NCBI RefSeq assembly: GCF_006968745.1
Contig: NZ_CP030118.1
Coordinates: 1,934,654-1,998,653, forward strand
Reading direction: 5' to 3'
DNA length: 64,000 nt
Source: Brasilonema sennae CENA114
GTDB lineage: Bacteria; Cyanobacteriota; Cyanobacteriia; Cyanobacteriales; Nostocaceae
Each line of letters starts with the position of its first letter. Within the stretch, counting starts at the first letter, position 1. Below are positions 16,602 through 25,485 of the stretch, one piece after another. Below the pieces are notes generated by a model. The model searched no databases. It saw only the letters and a program-made list of their open reading frames with translations, and was not told the DNA's origin. The position numbers and the translations under genes were made by a program.

Positions 16602-17579
16602 TTATAAGGTGGGAACAATCACAAATACAAGCGGTTGTTGGTCTATTTCTTTTAACTCAACTTCCAAGGTATAAGTCTGGTTTGGTTGCGTATTGTGTAA
16701 TTCTACACTTAGGCATCCCGGACTTGATGACTCAGCTGTTGCTTGGGCAGCATCTCCTTGGAGGTTCACAATCGCTTTGAATGGTAATTCAGTTTCAACT
16801 CTTAGCTTGGTCAGTTGACCTTGAGTTTGGTATTCTACCTTTAGGGTCAGAACACCTGCACTTGTAAGCCATTGTCTTTCTACTAGTGGGTTGGTAGCTG
16901 AAACTGGCAGAGTTAGATTTTCTAGTAGCTGTTTTGCCGCCAGCAACGAAAGCGCCATCTGTTGCTGTGGCTGTAAGTCTGAGTAATCACTCTCTAGATT
17001 CGGCATAGTTTCTAGAGCATCTGAACGAGAGGGACTTCTTAGCACTATTCCTGCTAAGTCATTCAATGTTTGATATTCTTCAGGAAAGAGGCTCTCGACA
17101 GCAGCAACGAGTTTTGCCCCTAACGGTATAGAAGAGGCAATCATCGCCTGACACTTCTCCAGCAATTGCTGGAAAATTCTTTCGGGCAGATGAATCGGCA
17201 AATTCAGTTTCGATTGCTGTACTGCCCAGCCCCAAACCGGAACCAACTCAAGCGCTGGCTTGTCTAGACATTCGGGATACTCTATAAGCTGAGCTTCCCA
17301 AGGAAATAACGGTGGATGATTTTGAATTTGAGTTTGTAACCGACGTTTAACGACGGCTTGGAAACGTTCTTGCACAGTAGGAATTTCTCCCAGTTGAATA
17401 GTTCGGGGTAGACACCTTAACTCAAAAGCGCCACCGTTTAAGGCGGCGGCTGTTTGATTAATATGTTCTACCCCTTCATTTTCCTCACAATTGACCAATT
17501 TTGGATCGTTGGTTTGGGCCTTTTTTGCCAACAACCAAGCGATTAATTGGTTTTGTAAGGATTCTGAGTCACTATTCAT
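16602..17579 (-). CDS. patU3: PatU/PatU3-like heterocyst-pattern protein
   Basis: 325 residues from ATG 17579. This start overlaps the stop of the upstream hetZ-like gene (ATGAATAG), implying translational coupling. No signal peptide or membrane segment. An N-terminal acidic region is followed by a conserved-looking core (RCLPRTIQLGEIPTVQERF, PPLFPWEAQLIEYP, LVPVWGWAVQQ) and a beta-rich C-terminal end (QPNQTYTLEVELKEID). I assign PatU/PatU3 from its position directly after hetZ and from general resemblance. In Anabaena, PatU3 interacts with HetZ and affects heterocyst patterning. Alternative: an unrelated conserved cyanobacterial protein. The assignment rests mostly on context. Confidence 0.55.
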   Translation of the reverse strand: MNSDSESLQNQLIAWLLAKKAQTNDPKLVNCEENEGVEHINQTAAALNGGAFELRCLPRTIQLGEIPTVQERFQAVVKRRLQTQIQNHPPLFPWEAQLIEYPECLDKPALELVPVWGWAVQQSKLNLPIHLPERIFQQLLEKCQAMIASSIPLGAKLVAAVESLFPEEYQTLNDLAGIVLRSPSRSDALETMPNLESDYSDLQPQQQMALSLLAAKQLLENLTLPVSATNPLVERQWLTSAGVLTLKVEYQTQGQLTKLRVETELPFKAIVNLQGDAAQATAESSSPGCLSVELHNTQPNQTYTLEVELKEIDQQPLVFVIVPTL

Positions 17580-18762
17580 GGGTAGATGCACCTGATCCGG
17601 AAATTAGAGAGTTACGAATTTCCCAAGCTTGTTCAAGAATTTTAAACCACCGTTTTTGCATTTGTGCCATCGATAATCCTAAAGTTTTGGCAATTTTTTC
17701 ATCAGGATGACCTTGTTGTTTCAACTCTAGTAAAGACTGTTGTTTCTCGTCCAGTTGAGCCGTATACACTTCCCATTGCTGAGGAGTTAAGCCCAAATTT
17801 GTCTGTAAATCTGCTTCCAGCCACTCGTGAACCAATTCCCAGCGATGCAATAAAGCAAACCTGATTAAATGGTATTTAAAGCGCTGTTGCAAATAATCCC
17901 GCTGGCGAGCAGTTAAGCCTAATATTGACTCAATTTCCTGCGCTGATAAATCCTGGAGGCGCAAAGCAAAGTAATCAGCACAATCTGATTGTTGCCGCTC
18001 TTCCAAATAATTCATGAGTTCAGAAATCACGACAGAGCGTAACGTATCTTCTTGAGGTTCTGGCTCTGGTTGTGTGGCCATCGCACTTCGCAACTGCTGC
18101 ACTGCTGGATCTTCCCAAGAGCCATCAGCTTCGTTACCACTACCTTCCGCTGCTTGTTCTATGTCTACGCACGTTTCCGGCGGTTGTTGTTGAGAAAATG
18201 TTTGTGCTCGGAGAATAATCAACTGTTGTTGACGCCCTGGTAAAGGAATCCTTCGCTTAGCATAGCGTTCTGTGAATGCCATGTATTCTGCTAATTCCAA
18301 AAGTGTTTGAGGACGGTAGGTAGTGCCTAGTTGATTTTCCCGTCGGAAGGCGTTTAATCCCTCTAGGTAAAAACTCTGCAAGAAATCTTCGATGACGACG
18401 AGCCGCCCTTGATAACTCAATTGTCTTTGGGGAGGATTGATGTAGCGATAAATAATCGCACTCAAAGTACTGTGTAACTCTATTCTGCCCCGATTGGAAC
18501 CCAACTCGTAGTACCTCAAACACTGTTGTAAGCGATGTCGGGCAAGGGTCATTGCAGAATTTTCTACAGTCCCGGCAGCTTGGATGCGCTTGCTTTCACT
18601 GCAAATTCTATCAACTTCGGCAGCAATTCGTGTTGCCACATCGCGGCAATTTTGCTCCGAAGCTTTGGTTAATTGCTGAAGCTCCTTCAAAAGGAGTTGA
18701 AATATCGCCTCCACGCCGATAGAACTTACTCCCTGAATTGTTATGGTTGCGGCTGAATTCAT
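17572..18762 (-). CDS. hetZ: HetZ, early heterocyst-differentiation regulator
   Basis: 396 residues, about the size of Anabaena HetZ, beginning MNSAATITIQGVSSIGVEAI. An N-terminal helical region has HRLQQCLRYYELGSNRGR and SAIIYRYINPPQRQ. The C-terminal half looks like a sigma-factor or helix-turn-helix protein (LSAQEIESILGLTARQRDYL; DEKIAKTLGLSMAQMQKRW), consistent with DNA binding. HetZ is needed early in heterocyst differentiation downstream of HetR. Neighbours support the call: a coupled patU-like gene follows, and sds, murI and two amiC genes lie upstream on the same strand, an order I recall from Nostoc. A HetR-binding site was not identified in its 200-base upstream gap. Confidence 0.78.
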   Translation of the reverse strand: MNSAATITIQGVSSIGVEAIFQLLLKELQQLTKASEQNCRDVATRIAAEVDRICSESKRIQAAGTVENSAMTLARHRLQQCLRYYELGSNRGRIELHSTLSAIIYRYINPPQRQLSYQGRLVVIEDFLQSFYLEGLNAFRRENQLGTTYRPQTLLELAEYMAFTERYAKRRIPLPGRQQQLIILRAQTFSQQQPPETCVDIEQAAEGSGNEADGSWEDPAVQQLRSAMATQPEPEPQEDTLRSVVISELMNYLEERQQSDCADYFALRLQDLSAQEIESILGLTARQRDYLQQRFKYHLIRFALLHRWELVHEWLEADLQTNLGLTPQQWEVYTAQLDEKQQSLLELKQQGHPDEKIAKTLGLSMAQMQKRWFKILEQAWEIRNSLISGSGASTHE

Positions 18763-18967
18763 AGTCTGGTGTTTAGAAAGACCCTAACATAGTTATGTAC
18801 CACCTGTAAGACTGAGGGTATTGGGTTGAGGATTTTGCGTACAACTCAAACGTGCCGAAATCGTGTGTTATGGAATAAATCGGAATTTAATCTTGCCAAA
18901 TTTTGTTTGATTGTTCGCTTTTGATAGATGTTATTGCCACTACCCATTCACCAGTTTACAGGTCATT

Positions 18968-19441
18968 ATGGACTTAAAAGCACAAATTCAATTGCTAATT
19001 GACAATGCACCCCAAGATGGTGTTACTCCGCAACTTGTCACAGCAATCGCTCCTGTCCTCAGCGCGATCGCTCGGAAATTACGCCACTCCCAGTACTATA
19101 TTCTCCAGAACATGGAACAGAGCTGGGTTTTGACTACCTACCGTGATCGCGCAAATCCACAGTTGGAAAAGCGCATGATTTATGCTTTCCCTAGAATACA
19201 GGATGTCCCACTTGGTTCATCTGCTGGGCTTGACCCTCAATTGATAGCTGCACCAATCCCTGTCACTCACATTTTGTTCCAATTGGTAGCAATGGAACCC
19301 GTAGACAGTATAGTTTTTTTTGAAACCCCTGGCATCACCACCGACTCAATCGAAGTCCGACGAGCTCAGGTGCAACACTTAATTCACCAACAGTTACAGC
19401 AAAACCGAGTAAAAAAACAAATTCCTCCAGATCTTGCCTGA
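18968..19441 (+). CDS. Conserved cyanobacterial hypothetical protein
   Basis: 157 residues from ATG 18968 (start MDLKAQIQLLIDNAPQDG; an AGG lies just upstream, and the longer frame from 18911 adds an unlikely Cys/His-rich lead). No membrane segment. Mixed alpha/beta: an N-terminal helix, VLSAIARKLRHSQYYILQN, a repeated-strand core (WVLTTYRDR, MIYAFPRIQDVP) and a helical Gln-rich end. No family name known to me. Divergent from hetZ, sharing a 205-base intergenic region, and convergent with sds. Confidence 0.7.
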   Translation: MDLKAQIQLLIDNAPQDGVTPQLVTAIAPVLSAIARKLRHSQYYILQNMEQSWVLTTYRDRANPQLEKRMIYAFPRIQDVPLGSSAGLDPQLIAAPIPVTHILFQLVAMEPVDSIVFFETPGITTDSIEVRRAQVQHLIHQQLQQNRVKKQIPPDLA

Positions 19442-19457
19442 CAACAGGAGTGCAGGG

Positions 19458-19508
19458 CGAGGAAGATAAGGAAAAAACACATAGAATTTTTCCTACTTCA
19501 CTTCCTCG
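19458..19508. terminator. Bidirectional terminator-like hairpin
   Basis: Between convergent genes. CGAGGAAG (19458-19465) and AGGAAAAA (19469-19476) pair with TTTTTCCT (19487-19494) and CTTCCTCG (19501-19508), giving A-rich and U-rich flanks near the loop on both strands. Confidence 0.5.
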
Positions 19509-19514
19509 TTTGCC

Positions 19515-20486
19515 TTAATAGAGCCTACTCAGTACGTAATCAGCTATCTTCATCAGGGTTTGCCAAGATTCAGAGGATGGAAGATGCGCAAGATGCTCAA
19601 CAGCTACCTTCGCATGATGTTCTGCTAACTCTCTTGAGCGCTGAATACCTTGACTATCGTGTATCAAGGATATAGCTTGCTCTAAGTCTCCTTTCTGCGC
19701 AAACTCTCTATCTATCAGAGCTTCTAAATATGGCTTTTCTTCCAATGCAAATAAAACTGGCGCAGTTAAATTACCGCTTTTCAAATCCGATCCTGCTGGC
19801 TTACCCAAAGTATCTGTCGAACTTGTGAAATCTAAAATGTCATCTACAATTTGGAATGCTAAACCAAGGTGACGTCCGTAGCTATACAAATGGTCGGCTG
19901 TTTCTTGGGAAACGTTGCTAAGTAATCCAGCGGCTTTTGAACTATTAGCAATTAATGACGCTGTTTTGTAGTAAGTCTTTTTGAGGTAAGTGTCAATCGA
20001 TATGTTTGTATCGAAGCGATTCAAGCCCTGCTGAATCTCGCCACTAGCCAGATCCATAATCACCTCTGAGAGCAGTTTCACTACATCTAAATTGTCCAGA
20101 TTGGCTAGATACCAGGAAGATTGAGCAAACAGAAAATCTCCTGCTAAGATCGCTATTCTGTTGCCAAATAAACTATGAACAGTGGGAACACCACGTCGCA
20201 TTTCGGATTCATCTACCACATCGTCATGTACTAAGCTTGCTGTGTGAATCATTTCTGTAATCTCAGCTAAGCGTCGGTGACGAGGCGTTATGTCTTGTTC
20301 GAGCATGGTCGCCCGCGATATCAGCAGGACGATCGCCGGTCTTATGCGCTTTCCCCCAGCTCCAAAGAGATGTTCGGCTGCTGCACAAAGGATCGGATGA
20401 CCGTTTCCAACTAGCTGTTTCAAGTTGTCTGCTAGTATTTGCAGGTCGGCTTCCACTGGGGAAAAAAGGGAGGTGGCTGGGGTCAT
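19515..20486 (-). CDS. sds: All-trans polyprenyl (solanesyl-type) diphosphate synthase
   Basis: 323 residues, normal length. First aspartate-rich motif HDDVVD (Asp88, Asp89, Asp92), second DDILD (Asp215, Asp216, Asp219), plus GGKRIRP (44-50) and KTA substrate-binding elements. It extends farnesyl or geranylgeranyl diphosphate with isopentenyl diphosphate to the long side chain of plastoquinone. The long-chain type is inferred from overall similarity to cyanobacterial Sds rather than the shorter CrtE. Followed on the same strand, after a convergent gene, by hetZ. Confidence 0.9.
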   Translation of the reverse strand: MTPATSLFSPVEADLQILADNLKQLVGNGHPILCAAAEHLFGAGGKRIRPAIVLLISRATMLEQDITPRHRRLAEITEMIHTASLVHDDVVDESEMRRGVPTVHSLFGNRIAILAGDFLFAQSSWYLANLDNLDVVKLLSEVIMDLASGEIQQGLNRFDTNISIDTYLKKTYYKTASLIANSSKAAGLLSNVSQETADHLYSYGRHLGLAFQIVDDILDFTSSTDTLGKPAGSDLKSGNLTAPVLFALEEKPYLEALIDREFAQKGDLEQAISLIHDSQGIQRSRELAEHHAKVAVEHLAHLPSSESWQTLMKIADYVLSRLY

Positions 20487-20700
20487 GGATGGGCAGACTC
20501 TGGCTTTAGTTACGAAAGTTTACATATCCTACACTTATTCTAAGATAACCCTGTCTTAGCGCAAAGTTTTCATGAATCATTAATCATTAGTTTTCGGCAT
20601 AGCACTTGCGCGCCAGTTTTACAGACGCTTTTGCAACAAGTAGGTCAAATGACCGGCAGCTTTCTTCCAGAATTTGATACGCGCCTAGGCACTTACCAGT

Positions 20701-20775
20701 AAATAAATATCCAGCCGTCAAACTAGATCTTTCGTCGTAGTCCCAATATTGCGACATACGGCTGGATATTTATTT
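20701..20775. repeat. Perfect 18-bp inverted repeat forming a long hairpin
   Basis: AAATAAATATCCAGCCGT (20701-20718) is the exact reverse complement of 20758-20775. The 39-base loop itself contains GTCG/CGAC arms that could pair. A T-run follows on the plus strand (TTTTTTTT to 20779). It could be a factor-independent terminator, a structured small RNA or a small mobile element. Confidence 0.7.
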
Positions 20776-20985
20776 TTTTGGATCTCCCCAAGGCAAGAGC
20801 GCAAACGCGCTTGCTGTAATCGCTCCTCGATAGGCGACTGGTGAGACAGCGCGCATGAGGAGGGTCTCCCCACGACGTAGGCAACTGCGTAAAGTGCGTC
20901 TTTGCAGGAGATACCCCATAGCCGTAAGGCGTGGTCGTTCCCACTAGAGCTCTGCCGTTAGGCACCACAGTTTTTCAGTACAAGC
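20776..20985. repeat. REP-like repeat block
   Basis: Mosaic of GC-rich modules (AGGCGACTGGTGAGACAGCG, GCATGAGGAGGGTCTCCCC, GCGTCTTTGCAGGAGATACC, GCCGTAAGGCGTGG) resembling those at 13822-14170, 28425-28490 and 57360-57540. No coding content. Confidence 0.6.
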
Positions 20986-21875
20986 GATGAAACGCGTGTA
21001 GCGTGTCATCACCAAAGCAGCTAAATCTTGTCAACAAAACTTTAATTTTTTATCAAAACACAAAAATATACTTATGCCTATTACAGTATAGAATTTCACT
21101 AATGAGATATTTTTTATACTTTTATTCTCAAAGCATACCTCTGCTCTAGTTGAGAAAATTTCTGTATCTTAAGCAAAACTTTATCTTCAGCCACAGATTT
21201 TTGAAGTAGATATGAAAACGAATCAAGAAAAGTCCTACATCCTTTACTCGTCACCAATGATACATCAATTATTTTCTGGGAAAGATTTTCGCTAAATCTT
21301 GTATAACGTACAATAGAAAATTTCAAATTTAGCAGAAAAATTAGCCAAAAACTTAGGGTCGTTGTGTTACGCTAACATAAAGGGATTTAATTTTTTCGAG
21401 ACATTCACATTACTAGAGAAAAATCACCGTTTGGTGTTTTTACTTATAACGTACTGTGATTTTGAATATAGTACTGTAGGCTACATTTAGTGAATATATC
21501 TCATTGGTTATACTCCTAGTACATAAGCCTATACAGTTAGAACTATGCGCTTCCTTGTAAAGGAAAAATGCTCTGCTTGATTAGTGTCGCAAAAGTGCAT
21601 AGCTTGGATAACCAAATAAAGTGTTTCCGTAAAAATGCAGGCTAGGTAGACTGCTCAAGTTGTAGTTACAAATTACTGTTAAGTAATTAAGCTATGGCTT
21701 CAGATATAGTTTGCAACAAAAATCGAATATAAATTAAGCCTAGGAAAGAGAGATAGCTCTCTACCTATAGATTTAGCAGTGTCAAAAACAACTATCCACA
21801 GTAAATTTGTGCAGTTATGACTCTGCTAAATCTGATTGAATTTTATATTTCTTATACACAAGTGTTAGTAAAAAA

Positions 21876-22052
21876 ATGGTTTACGGGAAAACGCCTATGA
21901 TAGTTTTTATATTAGCTTCTGGTTATTTGTTAGCGGTTTATCTACTATTAGCTCTAGCAAAGAAAACCGGAAAAAAAACTACCGCCACAAATCTCTCTTT
22001 AGGGATACACTCTAAACGGGGACGCATAATCTCAAGTTCGGATAATCACTAA
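21876..22052 (+). CDS. Possible small single-span membrane protein
   Basis: 58 residues: a short N-terminus, one hydrophobic helix (about residues 8-28, MIVFILASGYLLAVYLLLAL) and a basic tail (KKTGKKTT ... SKRGR). This looks like a small membrane peptide with positive-inside topology. A second in-frame ATG lies at 21897. No clear Shine-Dalgarno, and the family is not recognised. It is the most protein-like small frame in this long gap. Confidence 0.35.
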   Translation: MVYGKTPMIVFILASGYLLAVYLLLALAKKTGKKTTATNLSLGIHSKRGRIISSSDNH

Positions 22053-22211
22053 CGATAAACACAAAGTATACAAATATAACCAGAATCCAAATGAGTCACC
22101 CATATCGCCCGAGAATTGGGCGTAAGAAGTAGAAGAGTATGAGTACAAGCGTATTTCTATCTCGTGGTGTCGTATTCGCAATAGGGTAGTGTCAACTAAC
22201 CTTCATGACTC

Positions 22212-22256
22212 ATTAATCATTTAGTCAAGGTTTTTAACCTTGACTAAATGATTAAT
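22212..22256. repeat. Perfect 21-bp palindrome with 3-base loop after murI
   Basis: ATTAATCATTTAGTCAAGG plus TT (22212-22232) is exactly complementary to 22236-22256 around TTT. It starts 10 bases past the murI stop. It is much longer than a usual terminator stem and has no U-run on the minus strand; it may still act as terminator or 3' protector. Confidence 0.7.
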
Positions 22257-22266
22257 CAACAAGACA

Positions 22267-23127
22267 TTATAAACTAGAAAATGTGACATTTGTCAACTGT
22301 ACTGGCTCAGTAGCTGGAGTATAACCCAACCACTGTAAAGAGGACTGCGCAAATTGTTGTGGACAACCACTGACCGCAAAGCGAGTTGGCAAAGGTGGGT
22401 ATGTATTTCTCAAGCCCAAGATATCTAAATCCTGAGCACAAGCAGCAACTACATATTGTGCTGGGTCAACTAGCTTGACGTGGGAGGGGAGGAGTGATCG
22501 CAAAACTGGTGCCAATAAAGGATAGTGAGTACAGCCATAGACTAATGTGTCGATTTCATGCTGCAATAGTGGTTCTAGATATGAGCGTACCACTTGTAGT
22601 GTGTAGGGTTCATAAATGCGGTTTTGCTCAATTAGCGGTACAAACTCTGGGCAACTCACTTGCCAAACTTGGACATTGGGATTTATCTCTAGGATAGCAT
22701 GGCGATAGGCGTTGCTTTTGGCGGTTGCAGCAGTGGCAATAACACCAATGCGCTTTCCACTGTTAACTGCTGCTCTTGCTCCCGGTAAGATCAGACCGAG
22801 AATTGGCATAGAGAATTCCTCACGTACCGCCTCCAGGGCTAAGGCCGAACTCGTGTTACAAGCCATAACGACCATTTTGACATGCTTTTGTTGCATCCAG
22901 GTGAGAATTTCACGTGCAAACTGTAAAATTTCTGTTTGCGAGCGAATCCCATATGGAAGTCGAGCTGTATCCCCAAAGTAAATAATCGATTCATTAGGGA
23001 GTTGACGGTAGAGTTGGTGTAGAACTGTTAAACCACCTACACCACTGTCAAAAATACCAATTGGGGCACGTTGCGGTGCTTCAGAAAAATCATAAAGATT
23101 ACCTTCAAAGGTAAAAGATGAAAACAC
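22267..23127 (-). CDS. murI: Glutamate racemase
   Basis: 286 residues. IGIFDSGVGGLTVL (23-36), catalytic Cys90 in MACNTSSA and Cys199 in YGCTHYPLL are the two thiols of the cofactor-independent racemase. It converts L- to D-glutamate for peptidoglycan precursors in the cytosol. Start is GTG at 23127; no ATG is available before the conserved region and no strong ribosome site is seen. It follows the two amiC amidase genes on the same strand, so this stretch is a peptidoglycan neighbourhood. Confidence 0.93.
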   Translation of the reverse strand: MFSSFTFEGNLYDFSEAPQRAPIGIFDSGVGGLTVLHQLYRQLPNESIIYFGDTARLPYGIRSQTEILQFAREILTWMQQKHVKMVVMACNTSSALALEAVREEFSMPILGLILPGARAAVNSGKRIGVIATAATAKSNAYRHAILEINPNVQVWQVSCPEFVPLIEQNRIYEPYTLQVVRSYLEPLLQHEIDTLVYGCTHYPLLAPVLRSLLPSHVKLVDPAQYVVAACAQDLDILGLRNTYPPLPTRFAVSGCPQQFAQSSLQWLGYTPATEPVQLTNVTFSSL

Positions 23128-23460
23128 AGGCGGATATCGTTAATTTAATAAGTTGTTAGTGGTTAGTTGTTAGCTACTAGTGATGAATCGTTAATGGTTA
23201 GTTGGTAGTTCTCAGCGCTTAGTTGTTAGTGGTTAATTGTTCCACTCACGACTACCCACTACTGACCCTAGTGGAAACGGTCACGCCTTAGAGCTATGGA
23301 GTACGCAAGCGAGTGCACGCCTTACGCTTATCGGGATGCGTCTGGTAGAGGAGATACGCCACTTTGCTTATGCTGGGGAACCATGAACAACGGTTCCACA
23401 ATAAACGTGGAAATCACCAAAACCTCGGCGACTACCCACCGCAAGTGGCTCACTATCTAC
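23128..23460. repeat. Gap filled with short tandem repeats and a REP-like module
   Basis: 23145-23245 is built of variants of TTAGTTGTTAGTGG. 23270-23360 is a REP-like module (GGAGTACGCAAGCGAGTGC, ACGCCTTACGC, GAGGAGATACGCC). No gene. Confidence 0.55.
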
Positions 23461-25485
23461 TTACCTTTGCCGCAAGTACAGTAATATACCATTAGCGATT
23501 GCCTCTGCCATTCTATTTTGGTATTCAGGGCTTCCCAGCCTAGGATTATCCTCCTGACCACTCATGTAACCTGTTTCTACTAAAATCGAGGGCATAGAAC
23601 TTTTTCTGAGAACATAGAACCTTGCTTTGCGTACTCCCCGGTCTTTGAGAGTGGGGATACTTCGGAGAATGTTACTGTGGACAACACGAGCCAAATCTAG
23701 CCCACTGTCATAATAGTAAGTTTCCAACCCATTCACGTCAGGACGACGATCAACAGAGTTAGCGTGAACGCTGACAAATAAATCAGCATTTGCTTGAGTT
23801 GCCATATCCACCCGTCCCTGAAGGGTCACAAAGTAGTCAGTATCACGCGTGAGTGCAACCTGTACGCCATTTTGCTGTAAGATGCTCGCTATTCTTCTGC
23901 CAATAGGTAAAACAACATCTTTTTCCAACAGTCCACCCAAACCAGGAGCGCCAGAATCGTGACCGCCATGTCCTGGATCAATAACGATGACAACGCGTCC
24001 ATTAGGCACGCGGGGACGCGGCATTGGCTGCGGCATTGGCTGCGGCATCATCTGCGGCATTGGCAGCTGATTGTTCGTCATTGATCCTAAGGATGATGGT
24101 TGTGGGTTTGATCGTGGTAAGGGAGGTAAACTAAAACGGGGAGTTAATGGAGAAAAGGAGCGTTGTAATTCTAAAGACAAAAGCTGACTAGTTAGTTGAT
24201 TGAGTTGTCCAATTCGCACACCTCCTGCTGGTTGGATGTAGACGGCAACACTACGGGGGTCTTGTTGTTGCAGGCGTACGCGCAGAACTGGACTACTAGC
24301 GTCAAATCGTGGTCCTCTAACGCTACCTGCCAACTTAGCATTGGGAATGATGATCCGATATAGACCAGAAGCTCTATCCCAACCACTATTAGTAGACGAG
24401 AGAGGTTGGTCGCCTCTAATAAGGAGTTGCCCACCACTAGCAGTCAGTTCTACAGACTCAATTGTAGATAGTGAGTCACTTGCTGGCGGGGTTTGGTTGG
24501 AGCTTCTCTGGGTGACATTCCCAGCTATGTTTGAATTAGGAAGATTACTACTATTACCCGTAGTCTCTGTGGATAATTTGCTTGCATCACCATTAGGCAG
24601 AAGTACTAAACCGCCGAAGCTACTCACGCTTGCTCGCCAGTCAGGGCTACTTTTGTCTACCCACAGCGTCATACGAACACCAGTAGACGTTGTTCTTAGT
24701 TGAGTGAATTCAATACGTTTTATACCGTACTTATTGACTGCTATATTCTGCTGTGAAAAACGTGGTGACAAAGATGCACCAAGTATATCGATATTAAAAG
24801 CACTCTTGTCACTGCTGCGAAATGTCTGGATTTGAGGATTTGGACCATTTGTGCGGACAAACAAACCATCACCTGTAACACGTAAACTCTCAATTTGAGT
24901 CAATCCTTGAGCATTGCTGATAAGTGTTTGTTTTTGCGTTGACCTATCAGTAGGATTGACAACTAAATCTTTACTTGGTGTTGAATCAGTATTGACAATT
25001 ACGTCTTTAGTGGCTGTGGAGTTGTCAGGCTTTACCACACTATAGACATTAAAAGAATTGTTGCCAGAAGATGAAGGAACTTGTTCAACTTGTGGAGTTG
25101 GTAACTGTACTACCCAACGATTAGAACTTTTGCCTTCAAATTTCACCTGCTTTGGATCGAGGCTATAACCTGGACTAAGTTCAATGACTATACGAGTTGT
25201 TTGTCCATCAAACTGACCGACACGAACAGTACGAATTGCACTACTATTCACCGGCTGAATCAACTGCGAACGTCCAAAGTCGGTTCCAGGCAAATCAATA
25301 ACCACTCGGGTGGGGTTGAACAGGAGTTGCGCTTGGGGTTGAACAGCACCTTCAGTGTTGATTTCTAATCGGTTTTGACTGGCATCAAAACGCCAAAATT
25401 GTAGTTTCGCAGCTTGGGCTTGCGATTGTAGCATGAAGACAGTAGTAGTTGCAACAGTAACAGGTAATAACCAGTTCATTTTCAC
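23461..25485 (-). CDS. amiC2: N-acetylmuramoyl-L-alanine amidase, AMIN plus Amidase_3 (AmiC2-type)
   Basis: 674 residues. Start is GTG 25485, preceded by AGGAGAAAAGACT, an arrangement shared with the paralogue upstream. Signal peptide 1-26 (QAQAA). AMIN domain about 28-130, a second AMIN-like region about 345-445, Pro-rich linker (repeated QPMP), and zinc amidase domain about 495-674 with IDPGHGG, LLEKD, SVHAN and ILVETGYMS supplying the zinc ligands and catalytic Glu. It cleaves the peptide from glycan in the periplasm. In filamentous cyanobacteria such amidases make the septal nanopores for cell-cell communication and are needed for heterocysts. Gene order with the paralogue suggests the AmiC2 position. 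Confidence 0.9.
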   Translation of the reverse strand: MKMNWLLPVTVATTTVFMLQSQAQAAKLQFWRFDASQNRLEINTEGAVQPQAQLLFNPTRVVIDLPGTDFGRSQLIQPVNSSAIRTVRVGQFDGQTTRIVIELSPGYSLDPKQVKFEGKSSNRWVVQLPTPQVEQVPSSSGNNSFNVYSVVKPDNSTATKDVIVNTDSTPSKDLVVNPTDRSTQKQTLISNAQGLTQIESLRVTGDGLFVRTNGPNPQIQTFRSSDKSAFNIDILGASLSPRFSQQNIAVNKYGIKRIEFTQLRTTSTGVRMTLWVDKSSPDWRASVSSFGGLVLLPNGDASKLSTETTGNSSNLPNSNIAGNVTQRSSNQTPPASDSLSTIESVELTASGGQLLIRGDQPLSSTNSGWDRASGLYRIIIPNAKLAGSVRGPRFDASSPVLRVRLQQQDPRSVAVYIQPAGGVRIGQLNQLTSQLLSLELQRSFSPLTPRFSLPPLPRSNPQPSSLGSMTNNQLPMPQMMPQPMPQPMPRPRVPNGRVVIVIDPGHGGHDSGAPGLGGLLEKDVVLPIGRRIASILQQNGVQVALTRDTDYFVTLQGRVDMATQANADLFVSVHANSVDRRPDVNGLETYYYDSGLDLARVVHSNILRSIPTLKDRGVRKARFYVLRKSSMPSILVETGYMSGQEDNPRLGSPEYQNRMAEAIANGILLYLRQR

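Larger units (their letters stand above)
20487..22266. other. Large gene-poor gap between sds and murI
   Basis: About 1.8 kb. It contains a perfect 18-bp inverted repeat (20701-20775), a REP-like block (20776-20985), an AT-rich stretch with no clear gene (21000-21870), a possible 58-residue membrane ORF (21876-22052) and a 21-bp perfect palindrome (22212-22256). A 70-residue minus frame at 21114-21326 shows no family features. Upstream minus-strand genes must be transcribed across this gap or from new promoters in it. Confidence 0.4.

Noticed and set aside
18763..18967. HetR-binding site upstream of hetZ
   Set aside because: Expected from biology, but I could not find a convincing inverted repeat, so it is not annotated.
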